From JBGMEA01 sp964444065 (GTDB taxonomy: Bacteria; Bacillota; Clostridia; Eubacteriales; Anaerofustaceae): DNA of 7,845 nucleotides. The DNA lies in NCBI GenBank assembly GCA_964444065.1, contig CAYUFL010000057.1, forward strand, positions 1-7,845, written 5' to 3'. Below, piece by piece: positions 1-6,042 of the stretch; the first letter of the stretch is position 1, and each line of letters opens with the position of its first letter. The notes below the pieces were generated by a model. The model was not told where the DNA came from. It saw only the letters and a list, made by a program, of their open reading frames with translations, and did no database searches. The position numbers were made by a program, and so were the translations under genes.

Positions 1-1
1 T

Positions 2-19
2 TGTACAATATGTTGTACA
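2..19 (+). promoter_or_regulatory. Paired TGTACA palindromes: probable YefM/YoeB autoregulatory operator
   Basis: Two copies of the palindromic core TGTACA lie at 2-7 and 14-19, exactly 12 bp centre to centre, 20 bases before the antitoxin start. The first is extended to the 8-bp palindrome TTGTACAA (1-8). In E. coli the YefM-YoeB complex represses its own operon by binding adjacent long and short palindromes with TGTACA cores at this kind of spacing, so the sequence fits the known operator design. A plausible -10 box, TACAAT (4-9), overlaps the first palindrome, which would let binding block RNA polymerase. Any -35 box would lie outside the window. The operator role is inferred from motif, spacing and position. 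Confidence 0.72.
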
Positions 20-27
20 TAGAAAGT

Positions 28-33
28 AGGTGA
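28..33 (+). promoter_or_regulatory. Ribosome binding site deciding the yefM start
   Basis: AGGTGA at 28-33 sits 5 bases before the ATG at 39. An in-frame GTG at 30 lies inside this motif and would have no ribosome binding site of its own. The ATG at 39 also gives the N-terminus MPSTVSYSFAR expected of YefM proteins, so it is the preferred start. Confidence 0.7.
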
Positions 34-38
34 ATGCC

Positions 39-314
39 ATGCCATCAACGGTAAGCTATTCTTTTGCAAGAAATAATCTGAAAAATATTTGTGACGATGT
101 CATTGATAATTGCGAACCCGTCATCATTACACGAAACAACTTTCGCAACGTCGTGATCTTATCCGAAGAAGAATATAATAATCTCAAAGAAAATGACTAT
201 ATCATGAGCGATAAAAAATATTATAACCGTTTGCTTGAAAGTAAAAAGCAGATCGAATCGGGTCAGGTTGTCTCTAAATCGACGAAAGAATTAGAGGATA
301 CTGCGATTGAATAA
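39..314 (+). CDS. yefM: YefM family antitoxin (Phd/YefM type II antitoxin)
   Basis: This 91-residue protein is the antitoxin of a type II toxin-antitoxin pair. YefM proteins bind and neutralise the YoeB ribonuclease through a flexible C-terminal region and bind operator DNA through the N-terminal Phd/YefM fold. The visible signature runs from SYSFARNNL (residues 6-14) through VIITRNN (27-33) to VVILSEEEYNNL (37-48), with RLLES following near 64-68. It resembles E. coli YefM (83 residues) at the same points. The charged C-terminal third, rich in Lys, Glu and Ser, fits the usual toxin-wrapping tail. The gene overlaps the toxin gene by 8 bases, as expected for a translationally coupled pair, and follows two TGTACA palindromes that probably mediate autorepression. 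The coding sequence is AT-rich compared with rlmL and uvrB, which suggests acquisition by transfer. The family call is firm; activity is inferred. Confidence 0.93.
   Translation: MPSTVSYSFARNNLKNICDDVIDNCEPVIITRNNFRNVVILSEEEYNNLKENDYIMSDKKYYNRLLESKKQIESGQVVSKSTKELEDTAIE
293..298 (+). promoter_or_regulatory. Ribosome binding site supporting the TTG start of yoeB
   Basis: AGAGGA at 293-298, inside the end of the antitoxin gene, lies 8 bases before the TTG at 307. No in-frame ATG exists until codon 17, which would delete the conserved N-terminal strand. This site is the main support for the TTG start. Confidence 0.6.
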
Positions 315-564
315 AATTTTTTCGGATTATGCCTGGGAAGAATATCAGGAATGGATGCACGATAAAAAAATTCTGAAGCGCATCAATGACTTGATCAAAG
401 ACATTGACCGCAACGGCAATACCGGCATGGGCAAACCAGAACCGTTACGGCACGAACTGTCGGGGTATTGGAGCAGAAGGATTACCGAAAAAGAACGATT
501 GATTTATAAGATCGAAAATGATGAAATCTATATCATCGGCTGTAAAGGTCATTATGACAATTAA
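307..564 (+). CDS. yoeB: YoeB/Txe family mRNA interferase toxin
   Basis: This 85-residue toxin belongs to the RelE/ParE superfamily. YoeB proteins bind the ribosomal A site and cleave the mRNA codon there, stopping translation. Family hallmarks are clear: KRINDLIKDI (24-33), GKPEPLRHELSGYWSRRI (42-59), ERLIYKI (63-69) and a terminal GHY. The residues matching the E. coli YoeB catalytic set Glu46, Arg65, His83 and Tyr84 are Glu45, Arg64, His82 and Tyr83, all present, so the toxin should be active. E. coli YoeB ends at His-Tyr, whereas this protein carries two further residues, Asp-Asn. The gene starts with TTG and overlaps yefM by 8 bases, so toxin synthesis is probably coupled to and kept below antitoxin synthesis. 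A terminator follows immediately after the stop codon. Confidence 0.94.
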   Translation: MNKIFSDYAWEEYQEWMHDKKILKRINDLIKDIDRNGNTGMGKPEPLRHELSGYWSRRITEKERLIYKIENDEIYIIGCKGHYDN

Positions 565-596
565 GAAGGTTGAAACACCTTCTTTTTATTTTTTAG
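563..596 (+). terminator. Rho-independent terminator of the yefM-yoeB operon
   Basis: An 8-bp perfect stem pairs 563-570 (AAGAAGGT) with 577-584 (ACCTTCTT) around a 6-base loop. It is followed by a T-rich tract, TTTATTTTTT, on the plus strand. The stem begins within the yoeB stop codon. Confidence 0.85.
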
Positions 597-611
597 TCAT
601 TTAAATAGAAT

Positions 612-649
612 AAAGCGGCATTACCGTTTCCCGGCAACACCGCTTTTTT
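612..649 (+). terminator. Second terminator hairpin in the convergent region, possibly bidirectional
   Basis: AAAGCGG (612-618) pairs perfectly with CCGCTTT (640-646), with a weaker inner pairing of CCG (624-626) and CGG (632-634). On the plus strand the stem runs into TTTTTT, so it backs up the yoeB terminator. Read on the minus strand it stands about 15 bases after the rlmL stop codon and is followed by the weaker tail TTTATTCTATTT, so it probably also ends the leftward lspA-uvrB-rlmL transcript. The rest of 565-663 holds no gene. Confidence 0.75.
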
Positions 650-663
650 ATCTCACTAAAGCC

Positions 664-1839
664 TCAGTCTTCCCTCGGTTCATACTTCGTCTCTGCATAT
701 TCTCTCGGTGATTTTTCGGGAAAATACTGATACAGATACGTCTGCATGTTGCCGTTAAAGAGCTTGCGGTTTTTGTCGGCTTTTTTGCCGAAATACCGCT
801 GAAAATCATCGTTGCCGCTCAGCACGAACAGCTTCCACCCGACCAGATCGTCGTACACTTTGCGCAGATCTTCGTAAATCTTCTGCGTTTCCTTGTCCGC
901 GCCGATGCGTTCGCCGTAAGGCGGATTCACAATCATCGCACCGAAATGCTTTTTCGACTTGAACTCACGGAAATCCAGCTTCTGGAATGAAACGAATTCT
1001 TCCACCCCTGCCCGAATCGCATTTTCGCGCGCAAGCTTCAGTACCCCGCCGTCAATGTCCGAACCGAGCAGACGCACTTCCGGCTGTCTGATGTTTTCTT
1101 TCGCTTCGGCAAGGATGCGCTCCTTGTCTTCCGCCTTCATCCAGCCCCACTCTTCAAACGCAAAGGATCGATTCAGTCCCGGCGGCATATTCGCCGCAAT
1201 CATTGCAGCCTCGATCACAAATGTGCCCGATCCGCACATAATATCCGCAAACTGCTGCATACCGCCTTCGTAACCGATCAGACGGATGATGCCTGCCGCC
1301 AGCGTTTCTTTCAGCGGTGCTTCCCCTGCCTGCAGACGATAGCCTCTGCGATGCAGACTTTCTCCGCTCGTGTTCAGGAACAGATGCGCAACATCGTTTT
1401 TGATGTTCACAAACAACGGAAAATTCGGTCCGCTCTCGGGCATGCGTTCCACTTTGAATTTCTTTTTGAGCCGTTCGATCATCGCTTTTTTGATGATGCT
1501 CTGACAGTCCGATTTGGAAAACAGCTTCGATTTCACACAGTTGATCTTCGATACGTCAAATTTGCTGTCCGACTTCAGATAGTTTTCCCACGGGATTTCT
1601 TTGACATGGTCGAACAATTCGTCAAACGTATTCGCGGGAAAATCCGCAATGTGTATCAGCACACGGTTCGCCGTGCGCAGCCATAAGTTCAGCTTGTAGA
1701 CATCGTTGATGCCGCCGCGAATCGAGACCGCACCGTCGGCGCTCTGCTCGATCTCATATCCCAATTTAATGATCTCCCGTTTTAAGATGCTTTCCAACCC
1801 GAAGGTGCAGGTGGCCGTGATGGTATATTCCGTCATCAT
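664..1839 (-). CDS. rlmL: THUMP-domain class I SAM-dependent 23S rRNA guanine-N2 methyltransferase (RlmL/YpsC type)
   Basis: This 391-residue protein corresponds to the N-terminal RlmL half of E. coli RlmKL, which makes N2-methylguanosine at 23S rRNA position 2445. Bacillota usually carry it as a separate protein of about 380 residues (B. subtilis YpsC), and the length fits. Residues 1-50 form the N-terminal module, about 50-160 match a THUMP RNA-binding domain, and the rest is a Rossmann-fold methyltransferase. SAM-binding motif I is DIMCGSGT (199-206), the acidic ribose-binding motif is GSDIDGG (259-265), and the catalytic NPPYGER (305-311) is the motif IV that led older databases to call such proteins N6-adenine DNA methylases. 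Two ATGs open the gene. The first follows a GGAG at 1853-1850, inside the last codons of uvrB, with a 10-base spacer. Only 4 bases separate it from the uvrB stop, so it is the last gene of the leftward operon. The family is secure; the exact rRNA position is inferred. Confidence 0.92.
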   Translation of the reverse strand: MMTEYTITATCTFGLESILKREIIKLGYEIEQSADGAVSIRGGINDVYKLNLWLRTANRVLIHIADFPANTFDELFDHVKEIPWENYLKSDSKFDVSKINCVKSKLFSKSDCQSIIKKAMIERLKKKFKVERMPESGPNFPLFVNIKNDVAHLFLNTSGESLHRRGYRLQAGEAPLKETLAAGIIRLIGYEGGMQQFADIMCGSGTFVIEAAMIAANMPPGLNRSFAFEEWGWMKAEDKERILAEAKENIRQPEVRLLGSDIDGGVLKLARENAIRAGVEEFVSFQKLDFREFKSKKHFGAMIVNPPYGERIGADKETQKIYEDLRKVYDDLVGWKLFVLSGNDDFQRYFGKKADKNRKLFNGNMQTYLYQYFPEKSPREYAETKYEPRED

Positions 1840-1843
1840 ATGA

Positions 1844-3990
1844 TTATCGCTCCAATTGTTTTTTTATCTGCGCGATTCTGTCCCGCAGCACGGCAGCACG
1901 CTCGAAATCGAGATCTTTCGCTGCTTTTTTCATGTCTTTTTCCAGCTGTTCGATCACACTGGCAGGTTCGTTGACAGGCAGGTTTTTTGTGCTCTTGCCT
2001 TTTGCGTGCTTCCCGTAAGAAGCAGTATCCTCCGCGAACATCGTGCTCTCCAGCCCGTCCTGCACTTCCTTTATAATGCTCATGGGCGTAATGCCCCGCT
2101 CCAGATTGTACTGCGTCTGCTTTTCTCTGCGCCTGTCCGTTTCTTCTATGGCATAACGCATGGATGGCGTAATGTGATCCGCATACATAATGACGTGCCC
2201 CTGCGAATGACGCGCGGCTCTGCCGATGGTCTGCACCAGCGATGTTTCGCTGCGCAGAAAGCCTTCCTTGTCCGCATCGAGAATCGCGACCAGACTGACT
2301 TCGGGAATATCCAAACCTTCCCGCAGCAGGTTGATGCCCACCAGTACGTCAAACACCCCGGAACGGAGGTCTTTGATGATTTTCATGCGTTCCACCGTGT
2401 CGATGTCCGAATGCAGGTAATTGATGGCAATGCCGGCTTTCGCCAGATAATCCGTCAAGTCTTCCGCCATCCGTTTTGTCAGCGTCGTCACCAGCACTTT
2501 ATTCCCTTTTTCGATGGTTTCGTTGATTTCTCCGATCAAATGCTCGATCTGTCCTTTTGTCGGCACTACCTGAATCACCGGATCCAACAGTCCCGTCGGA
2601 CGCACGATCTGCTCCACGGTCTGCTCGGAATGATCCGCTTCGTAACCACCCGGCGTTGCGGACACAAACACAACCTGATTGATCTTTTTCTCAAATTCAG
2701 GGAAATTCAGCGGGCGGTTGTCAAACGCCGACGGCATACGAAAACCGTAATCGACCAGATTTTTCTTTCTGGAATAATCGCCGCCGTACATGCCGCGTAC
2801 CTGCGGCAGCGTCACATGCGATTCATCGACGAACATCAGAAAATCGTCCGGGAAATAATCGATCAATGTGAACGGCGCGTCACCCGGTTTTGTGCGGTTG
2901 ATGTGCCGTGTATAGTTTTCGATTCCCTTGCAGTATCCCATTTCGCGCAGCATTTCGAGGTCATAGTTCGTGCGCTGCATCANNNNNNNNNNNNNNNNNN
3001 NNNNNNNNNNNNNNNNNNNNNNNNNNNNNNNNNNNNNNNNNNNNNNNNNNNNNNNNNNNNNNNNNNNNNNNNNNNNNNNNNNTTGCAGTATCCCATTTCG
3101 CGCAGCATTTCGAGGTCATAGTTCGTGCGCTGCATCAACCGCTGCGCTTCGACGAGTTTGTCCTCGCTTCGCAACTGATCGAGACGCGTGAACAGTTCCT
3201 GTTGAATGGTTTGCAGCGCAATCTGCATGTTTTCGGGTGTGGTAACATAATGCGATGCGGGAAAAATACTGATGTGGCTGCGCAGTCCGCGTATCTCGCC
3301 CGTCAGCGCGTGGATTTCGCTGATGCGCTCGATTTCGTCGCCGAAGAATTCAATGCGGATGGCATATTCGTTCGATGCCGCAGGGAATACTTCCAGCACA
3401 TCGCCCCGCACGCGGAACGTGCCGCGATGAAAATCCATTTCGTTGCGTTCATATTGGATATCCACCAACCTGCGGATAATATCGTCCCGTTCCTTGATCA
3501 TGCCGGGGCGCAGAGAGATCACAAGATTCTCATAATCAATCGGGCTGCCCAGTCCGTAGATACAGCTCACGCTTGCGACGATAATCACATCGCGCCGCTC
3601 GGCAAGCGATGCTGTGGCGGAGTGACGCATCTTATCGATATCATCATTGATATCGGAATCCTTTTCGATATACAGATCCTGCCCGGGCACATAGGCTTCG
3701 GGCTGATAATAATCGTAGTAAGAAACGAAATATTCGACCGCATTGTCGGGGAAGAAATTTTTGAATTCATTCGCCAGCTGTGCCGCCAATGTTTTATTAT
3801 GAGCGATCACCAGCGTGGGACGCTGCACCTGCTCGATAATCTTTGCCATCGTGTAGGTTTTGCCCGATCCGGTCACGCCGAGCAGCGTCTGTGCGTGCAT
3901 CCCCCGGTTGATTCCTTCGCTCAGTTTTTCGATTGCCTGCGGCTGATCGCCCGACGGCTCGTATTCGCTGACTACTCTGAATTGATTCAT
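1844..3990 (-). CDS. uvrB: Excinuclease ABC subunit B, split by a false assembly gap
   Basis: UvrB is the DNA-damage-verifying helicase of nucleotide excision repair. It is loaded by UvrA and recruits UvrC. The gene runs leftward from ATG 3990 to TAA 1844 but is broken by 100 Ns and a 55-base duplication. Dropping the Ns and one copy leaves 1992 bases, exactly 664 codons, giving 663 residues (B. subtilis UvrB is about 660). Rebuilt numbering shows Walker A GVTGSGKT (38-45), the beta-hairpin YYDYYQPEAYVP (91-102), DESH (337-340), helicase motif VI QTIGRAARH (535-543) and a C-terminal UVR domain (about 628-662) that contacts UvrC. All key motifs are intact, so this is not a pseudogene. As deposited, the insert of 155 bases shifts the frame and would give two partial genes. 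AAGGAAG lies 9 bases before the start. The lspA stop is 15 bases upstream. uvrA, a common partner, is not adjacent. Confidence 0.97.
2928..2982. repeat. Contig-end overlap, left copy (55 bases)
   Basis: This 55-base stretch ends at the first N and is identical to 3083-3137. Both copies encode the same part of UvrB, QRTNYDLEMLREMGYC and neighbours, which occurs once in the family. It is an assembly artefact, not a genomic repeat. Confidence 0.93.
2983..3082. other. Assembly gap: 100 Ns of placeholder length
   Basis: Exactly 100 unknown bases lie inside uvrB, the conventional filler for a scaffold gap of unknown size. The flanks are identical for 55 bases, and the UvrB protein reads continuously when they are merged. 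The true gap therefore appears to contain no missing sequence; the contigs overlap by 55 bases. Confidence 0.95.
3083..3137. repeat. Contig-end overlap, right copy (55 bases)
   Basis: This stretch begins directly after the last N and repeats 2928-2982 base for base. An exact 55-base match abutting both gap edges is what two contigs from a de Bruijn graph assembly with a word size of about 55 would leave. Confidence 0.93.
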
Positions 3991-4005
3991 AAACCGACGC
4001 TTCCT

Positions 4006-4464
4006 TTACAGTTTGATCTTTTTATCAAACAAAATACAAACACAAAACAAAATGGCACCGACCGTGATAAAGCAGTCCGCCACATTGAAAATCGCAAAAT
4101 CCATAAACTGCAAATCGAAAAAATCAGTGACGCTTCCGTAAAATACCCGGTCAATCAGATTGCCTGCGGCACCCGCAATGATGAACGCCATGCTGAACAA
4201 AAATAATTTCCGGCTCGGATCTTTTTTGTATTGGCGGTAAAAGAATACCCCGATAGCAACAATCACGACCAGACTGAGGATCGCCAACAGCATGGTATGG
4301 CTGGAAAATACGCTGAAAGCCGCACCCGTATTCTTCGTATAGGTCAGATTAATAATTCCTTTGATGAGGGGCACGCTTTCTGCCGTGTGCATGGAACCCG
4401 CCACCAGTATTTTTGTAAGGCGGTCTGCCGCCAGAATCAGTATCATAACAATCAGATAAAGCAC
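4006..4464 (-). CDS. lspA: Lipoprotein signal peptidase (signal peptidase II)
   Basis: LspA is the membrane aspartyl protease that removes the signal peptide from prolipoproteins after the lipobox cysteine has been acylated. The 152-residue length is normal. Hydrophobic segments near residues 1-13, 57-76, 87-101 and 132-146 match the four-helix topology. Conserved blocks are AADRLTK (12-18), NTGAAFS (45-51), GNLIDR (101-106), VTDF (112-115) and NVAD (127-130). Asp114 and Asp130 correspond to the catalytic aspartate pair. Translation starts at GTG 4464, preceded by GGAGGG (4474-4469) with a 4-base spacer; the next in-frame ATG is codon 7. It is the first gene of the leftward operon. Its TAA stop is joined directly to AGGAAG, the ribosome binding site of uvrB, so the two genes may be translationally coupled. 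The family call is secure. Confidence 0.97.
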   Translation of the reverse strand: MLYLIVMILILAADRLTKILVAGSMHTAESVPLIKGIINLTYTKNTGAAFSVFSSHTMLLAILSLVVIVAIGVFFYRQYKKDPSRKLFLFSMAFIIAGAAGNLIDRVFYGSVTDFFDLQFMDFAIFNVADCFITVGAILFCVCILFDKKIKL

Positions 4465-4468
4465 AAAT

Positions 4469-4474
4469 CCCTCC
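4469..4474 (-). promoter_or_regulatory. Strong ribosome binding site fixing the GTG start of lspA
   Basis: GGAGGG on the minus strand lies 4 bases before GTG 4464-4462. The first in-frame ATG (codon 7) would cut into the first membrane helix and has no comparable site. Confidence 0.8.
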
Positions 4475-4499
4475 AGGTTTCGTTATGTCTCATATTTTT

Positions 4500-4508
4500 A
4501 TTATAACA
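4500..4508 (-). promoter_or_regulatory. Extended -10 promoter for lspA-uvrB-rlmL
   Basis: On the minus strand TGTTATAAT (4508-4500) is a perfect extended -10 element. Transcription would start near 4493, giving a leader of about 28 bases before the lspA GTG. No TTGACA-like -35 box is present at 4523-4528, where a 17-base spacer would put it. Confidence 0.72.
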
Positions 4509-4540
4509 TGTACGTTGCCGATATCGGAAGAAAGCGAATG

Positions 4541-4549
4541 TGTTATAAT
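4541..4549 (+). promoter_or_regulatory. Extended -10 promoter for the AI-2E family transporter gene
   Basis: TGTTATAAT (4541-4549) is the same perfect extended -10 element as the lspA promoter, pointing the other way. Transcription would start near 4556, about 26 bases before the ATG at 4582. The expected -35 position (about 4521-4526) reads ATATCG, which is not a consensus. Confidence 0.72.
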
Positions 4550-4581
4550 AATTGTAATATTCTTTTGTTGAAGGGAATAGT

Positions 4582-5829
4582 ATGAGAGATTGGCTTAAGC
4601 TGGATAAAAAATATTTTAAGATTAGTTTTTATGTAGTCGTCAGTGCATGCATCCTGATGGTATTTTATCAAATTGTTTCGAATGCGTCTGACGTGTTTCA
4701 GAGCATCGGCATCGTCATCAAAGTGATTCTCAAAATGCTCGCACCGATCATCTACGGATTGATCATTGCTTACTTACTCTATAAGCCTTGTATTAAAATG
4801 GATAACCTGCTTTTGAAGACCCGATTTTTCGGAAAGCCGAAGCACCGAGGCGCCTGCAAGGCAACTGCGGTGATTCTGGTCAATATCCTGTTTATTGTGC
4901 TTTTGGCATTATTCTTTTACGCTGTTATTCCGAGTGCTGTGAACAGTATCGCGCAGATTATCGATCAGTCGGATCAGTTTATCCCGCCCCTGCAGAATAT
5001 GTTCGTCAATCTGTTGCACAATAAGGTGATAGCGGATCTGCTCGCATACGCAAACATTGACGTGAATAATCTGACGAGCTCGGAAAGCATCTTGGGACTG
5101 ATTGACCAAGGGCAGGTTTTTTTGGAATCAATGGGTACCTACCTGCTTGGATTCATCGTAAATATCGGAACGTTTGTCTATAACTTTGTGATCGGACTGA
5201 TCCTAGCGATTTATGTCAATTTGGATCTGGAACATCTGCGTTGCCAATATCGCAGTTTGATGCGTATTGTATTCTCCAAATCGTACGGACGCATCTCAAA
5301 GGTAGGACATCTCGCAAACGACATGTTCCTGAAATACCTCGTCGGCAAGGCGGAATGTTCGCTGATTATCGGTGTATTGTATTATATTATCACGTTGATT
5401 GTCGGTGTGAAATACGCACTGCTGATTGCACTGATTCTGACCGTAACGAATATGATTCCCTTTTTCGGACCGTTTATCGGGGCAGTGCCGATCTTTATCT
5501 TTTCCTTGCTTTCCGGCTTTAACACGGCGCTGTTGATGATGCTGTTTATCGTGGTAGTGCAGCAGATTGACGGGAATATTCTTGCGCCGAAAATCATCGG
5601 CAACAGCGTGAACTTAAGCGGATTCTGGATTATCGTTTCCATCCTCGTCTGCGGAAAAATCGCCGGCGTGATCGGTATGATTCTCGCAATCCCGATTTTT
5701 GCAATTCTGCAAACGCTCATCGGAGACTGGATTCGCGCACGCGCATCGAAAACAAATGAACAAGTGTTGACTGCAGCGAATGATGATTCGGAAAAGAACC
5801 CAAGTACGGAGAATATCACAAAAGAATAA
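4582..5829 (+). CDS. AI-2E family (PerM/UPF0118) integral membrane transporter
   Basis: This 415-residue protein belongs to the AI-2E/PerM family. Members include the proposed E. coli AI-2 exporter TqsA, but also sodium/proton antiporters and many proteins of unknown substrate, so export of AI-2 should not be assumed. Hydrophobic segments lie near residues 11-31, 42-67, 95-120, 187-214, 258-289, 294-311, 314-328 and 346-380, matching the usual eight or so helices. The large loop of about 121-185 between the third and fourth helices is also typical. The family's conserved C-terminal half is plain: PFFGPFIGAVP (293-303), DGNILAPKIIG (330-340), then SGFWIIVSILVCGKIAGVIG (346-365). The polar tail after residue 384 is rich in Glu, Asp and Asn and probably cytoplasmic. 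The ATG at 4582 follows AGGG (4572-4575) by 6 bases. The gene is transcribed away from lspA and appears monocistronic. The family call is firm; the substrate is unknown. Confidence 0.9.
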   Translation: MRDWLKLDKKYFKISFYVVVSACILMVFYQIVSNASDVFQSIGIVIKVILKMLAPIIYGLIIAYLLYKPCIKMDNLLLKTRFFGKPKHRGACKATAVILVNILFIVLLALFFYAVIPSAVNSIAQIIDQSDQFIPPLQNMFVNLLHNKVIADLLAYANIDVNNLTSSESILGLIDQGQVFLESMGTYLLGFIVNIGTFVYNFVIGLILAIYVNLDLEHLRCQYRSLMRIVFSKSYGRISKVGHLANDMFLKYLVGKAECSLIIGVLYYIITLIVGVKYALLIALILTVTNMIPFFGPFIGAVPIFIFSLLSGFNTALLMMLFIVVVQQIDGNILAPKIIGNSVNLSGFWIIVSILVCGKIAGVIGMILAIPIFAILQTLIGDWIRARASKTNEQVLTAANDDSEKNPSTENITKE

Positions 5830-5865
5830 GTCCGAAATATAATAAATTTTCAAAATAATATAAAA

Positions 5866-5899
5866 GTCATGTGCGAAATATTTATTTTTGGCATATGAC
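5866..5899 (+). other. Hairpin in the AT-rich intergenic region after the transporter gene
   Basis: GTCATGTGC (5866-5874) pairs with GCATATGAC (5891-5899) over nine positions, one a G-U wobble on the plus-strand RNA, around a 16-base AT-rich loop. It lies 36 bases after the transporter stop and may protect or end that transcript, but no T-tract follows, so it is not a classical intrinsic terminator. The remainder of 5830-6042 has no gene. Confidence 0.4.
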
Positions 5900-5918
5900 A
5901 CGTTTATGAACACGTTTA
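5898..5918 (+). repeat. Two direct ACACGTTTA repeats with 12-bp period
   Basis: ACACGTTTA occurs at 5898-5906 and again at 5910-5918, separated by three bases, so the period is 12 bp. The pair lies about 60 bases upstream of the likely citrate synthase promoter. It may be a regulator site or chance in AT-rich DNA. Confidence 0.35.
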
Positions 5919-5974
5919 CAATGAATATTTTGACTTTCATTATTGCATATTTGATTTATTTCTGATGCCTTTTG

Positions 5975-5983
5975 TGCTATGAT
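5975..5983 (+). promoter_or_regulatory. Extended -10 promoter for the citrate synthase - aconitase operon
   Basis: TGCTATGAT (5975-5983) fits the TGnTATAAT extended -10 pattern with one mismatch. No good -35 box lies 16-18 bases upstream; TTGATT (5951-5956) is 21 bases away. A start near 5990 leaves a leader of about 50 bases, too short for a T-box or a large riboswitch. The leader contains a small hairpin, GGAAT (6005-6009) with ATTCC (6015-6019). Confidence 0.55.
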
Positions 5984-6042
5984 AATGCAATAAATCGACT
6001 ATTTGGAATCCAACATTCCGCATTACCAAGCAGGAGGCAGGC

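Larger units (their letters stand above)
4499..4550. repeat. Inverted repeat holding both divergent -10 boxes, with a central palindrome
   Basis: TATTATAACA (4499-4508) and TGTTATAATA (4541-4550) are perfect 10-base inverted copies, and each contains one of the two divergent extended -10 boxes. Between them lies the perfect 10-bp palindrome CCGATATCGG (4518-4527), centred close to the symmetry axis. It covers the positions where both promoters would carry a -35 box. It could be an operator or activator site shared by both directions; that role is inference. Confidence 0.6.

Noticed and set aside
30..32. GTG at 30 as the yefM start
   Set aside because: It lies within the AGGTGA ribosome binding site of the ATG at 39 and has no upstream site of its own.
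1856..3121. Long open frame on the plus strand opposite uvrB
   Set aside because: It is antisense to the well-conserved uvrB gene, reads through the Ns, and its translation is rich in His, Arg, Phe and Cys with no recognisable family. It is a shadow of uvrB codon bias.
2928..3137. Tandem repeat or mobile-element target duplication in uvrB
   Set aside because: The copies abut exactly 100 Ns and both encode one part of UvrB that occurs once. An assembly overlap explains this better than biology.
2908..4206. Long open frame on the plus strand opposite uvrB and lspA
   Set aside because: It spans the N gap and is antisense to two confident genes, with no ribosome binding site or family signature.
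4582..5829. Dedicated autoinducer-2 exporter
   Set aside because: The AI-2E family name is broad and members have different or unknown substrates. Nothing nearby (luxS, lsr genes) supports quorum sensing.
5930..6042. T-box or metabolite riboswitch before the citrate synthase gene
   Set aside because: The likely transcription start leaves only about 50 bases of leader, with no T-box motif and no terminator/antiterminator pair.
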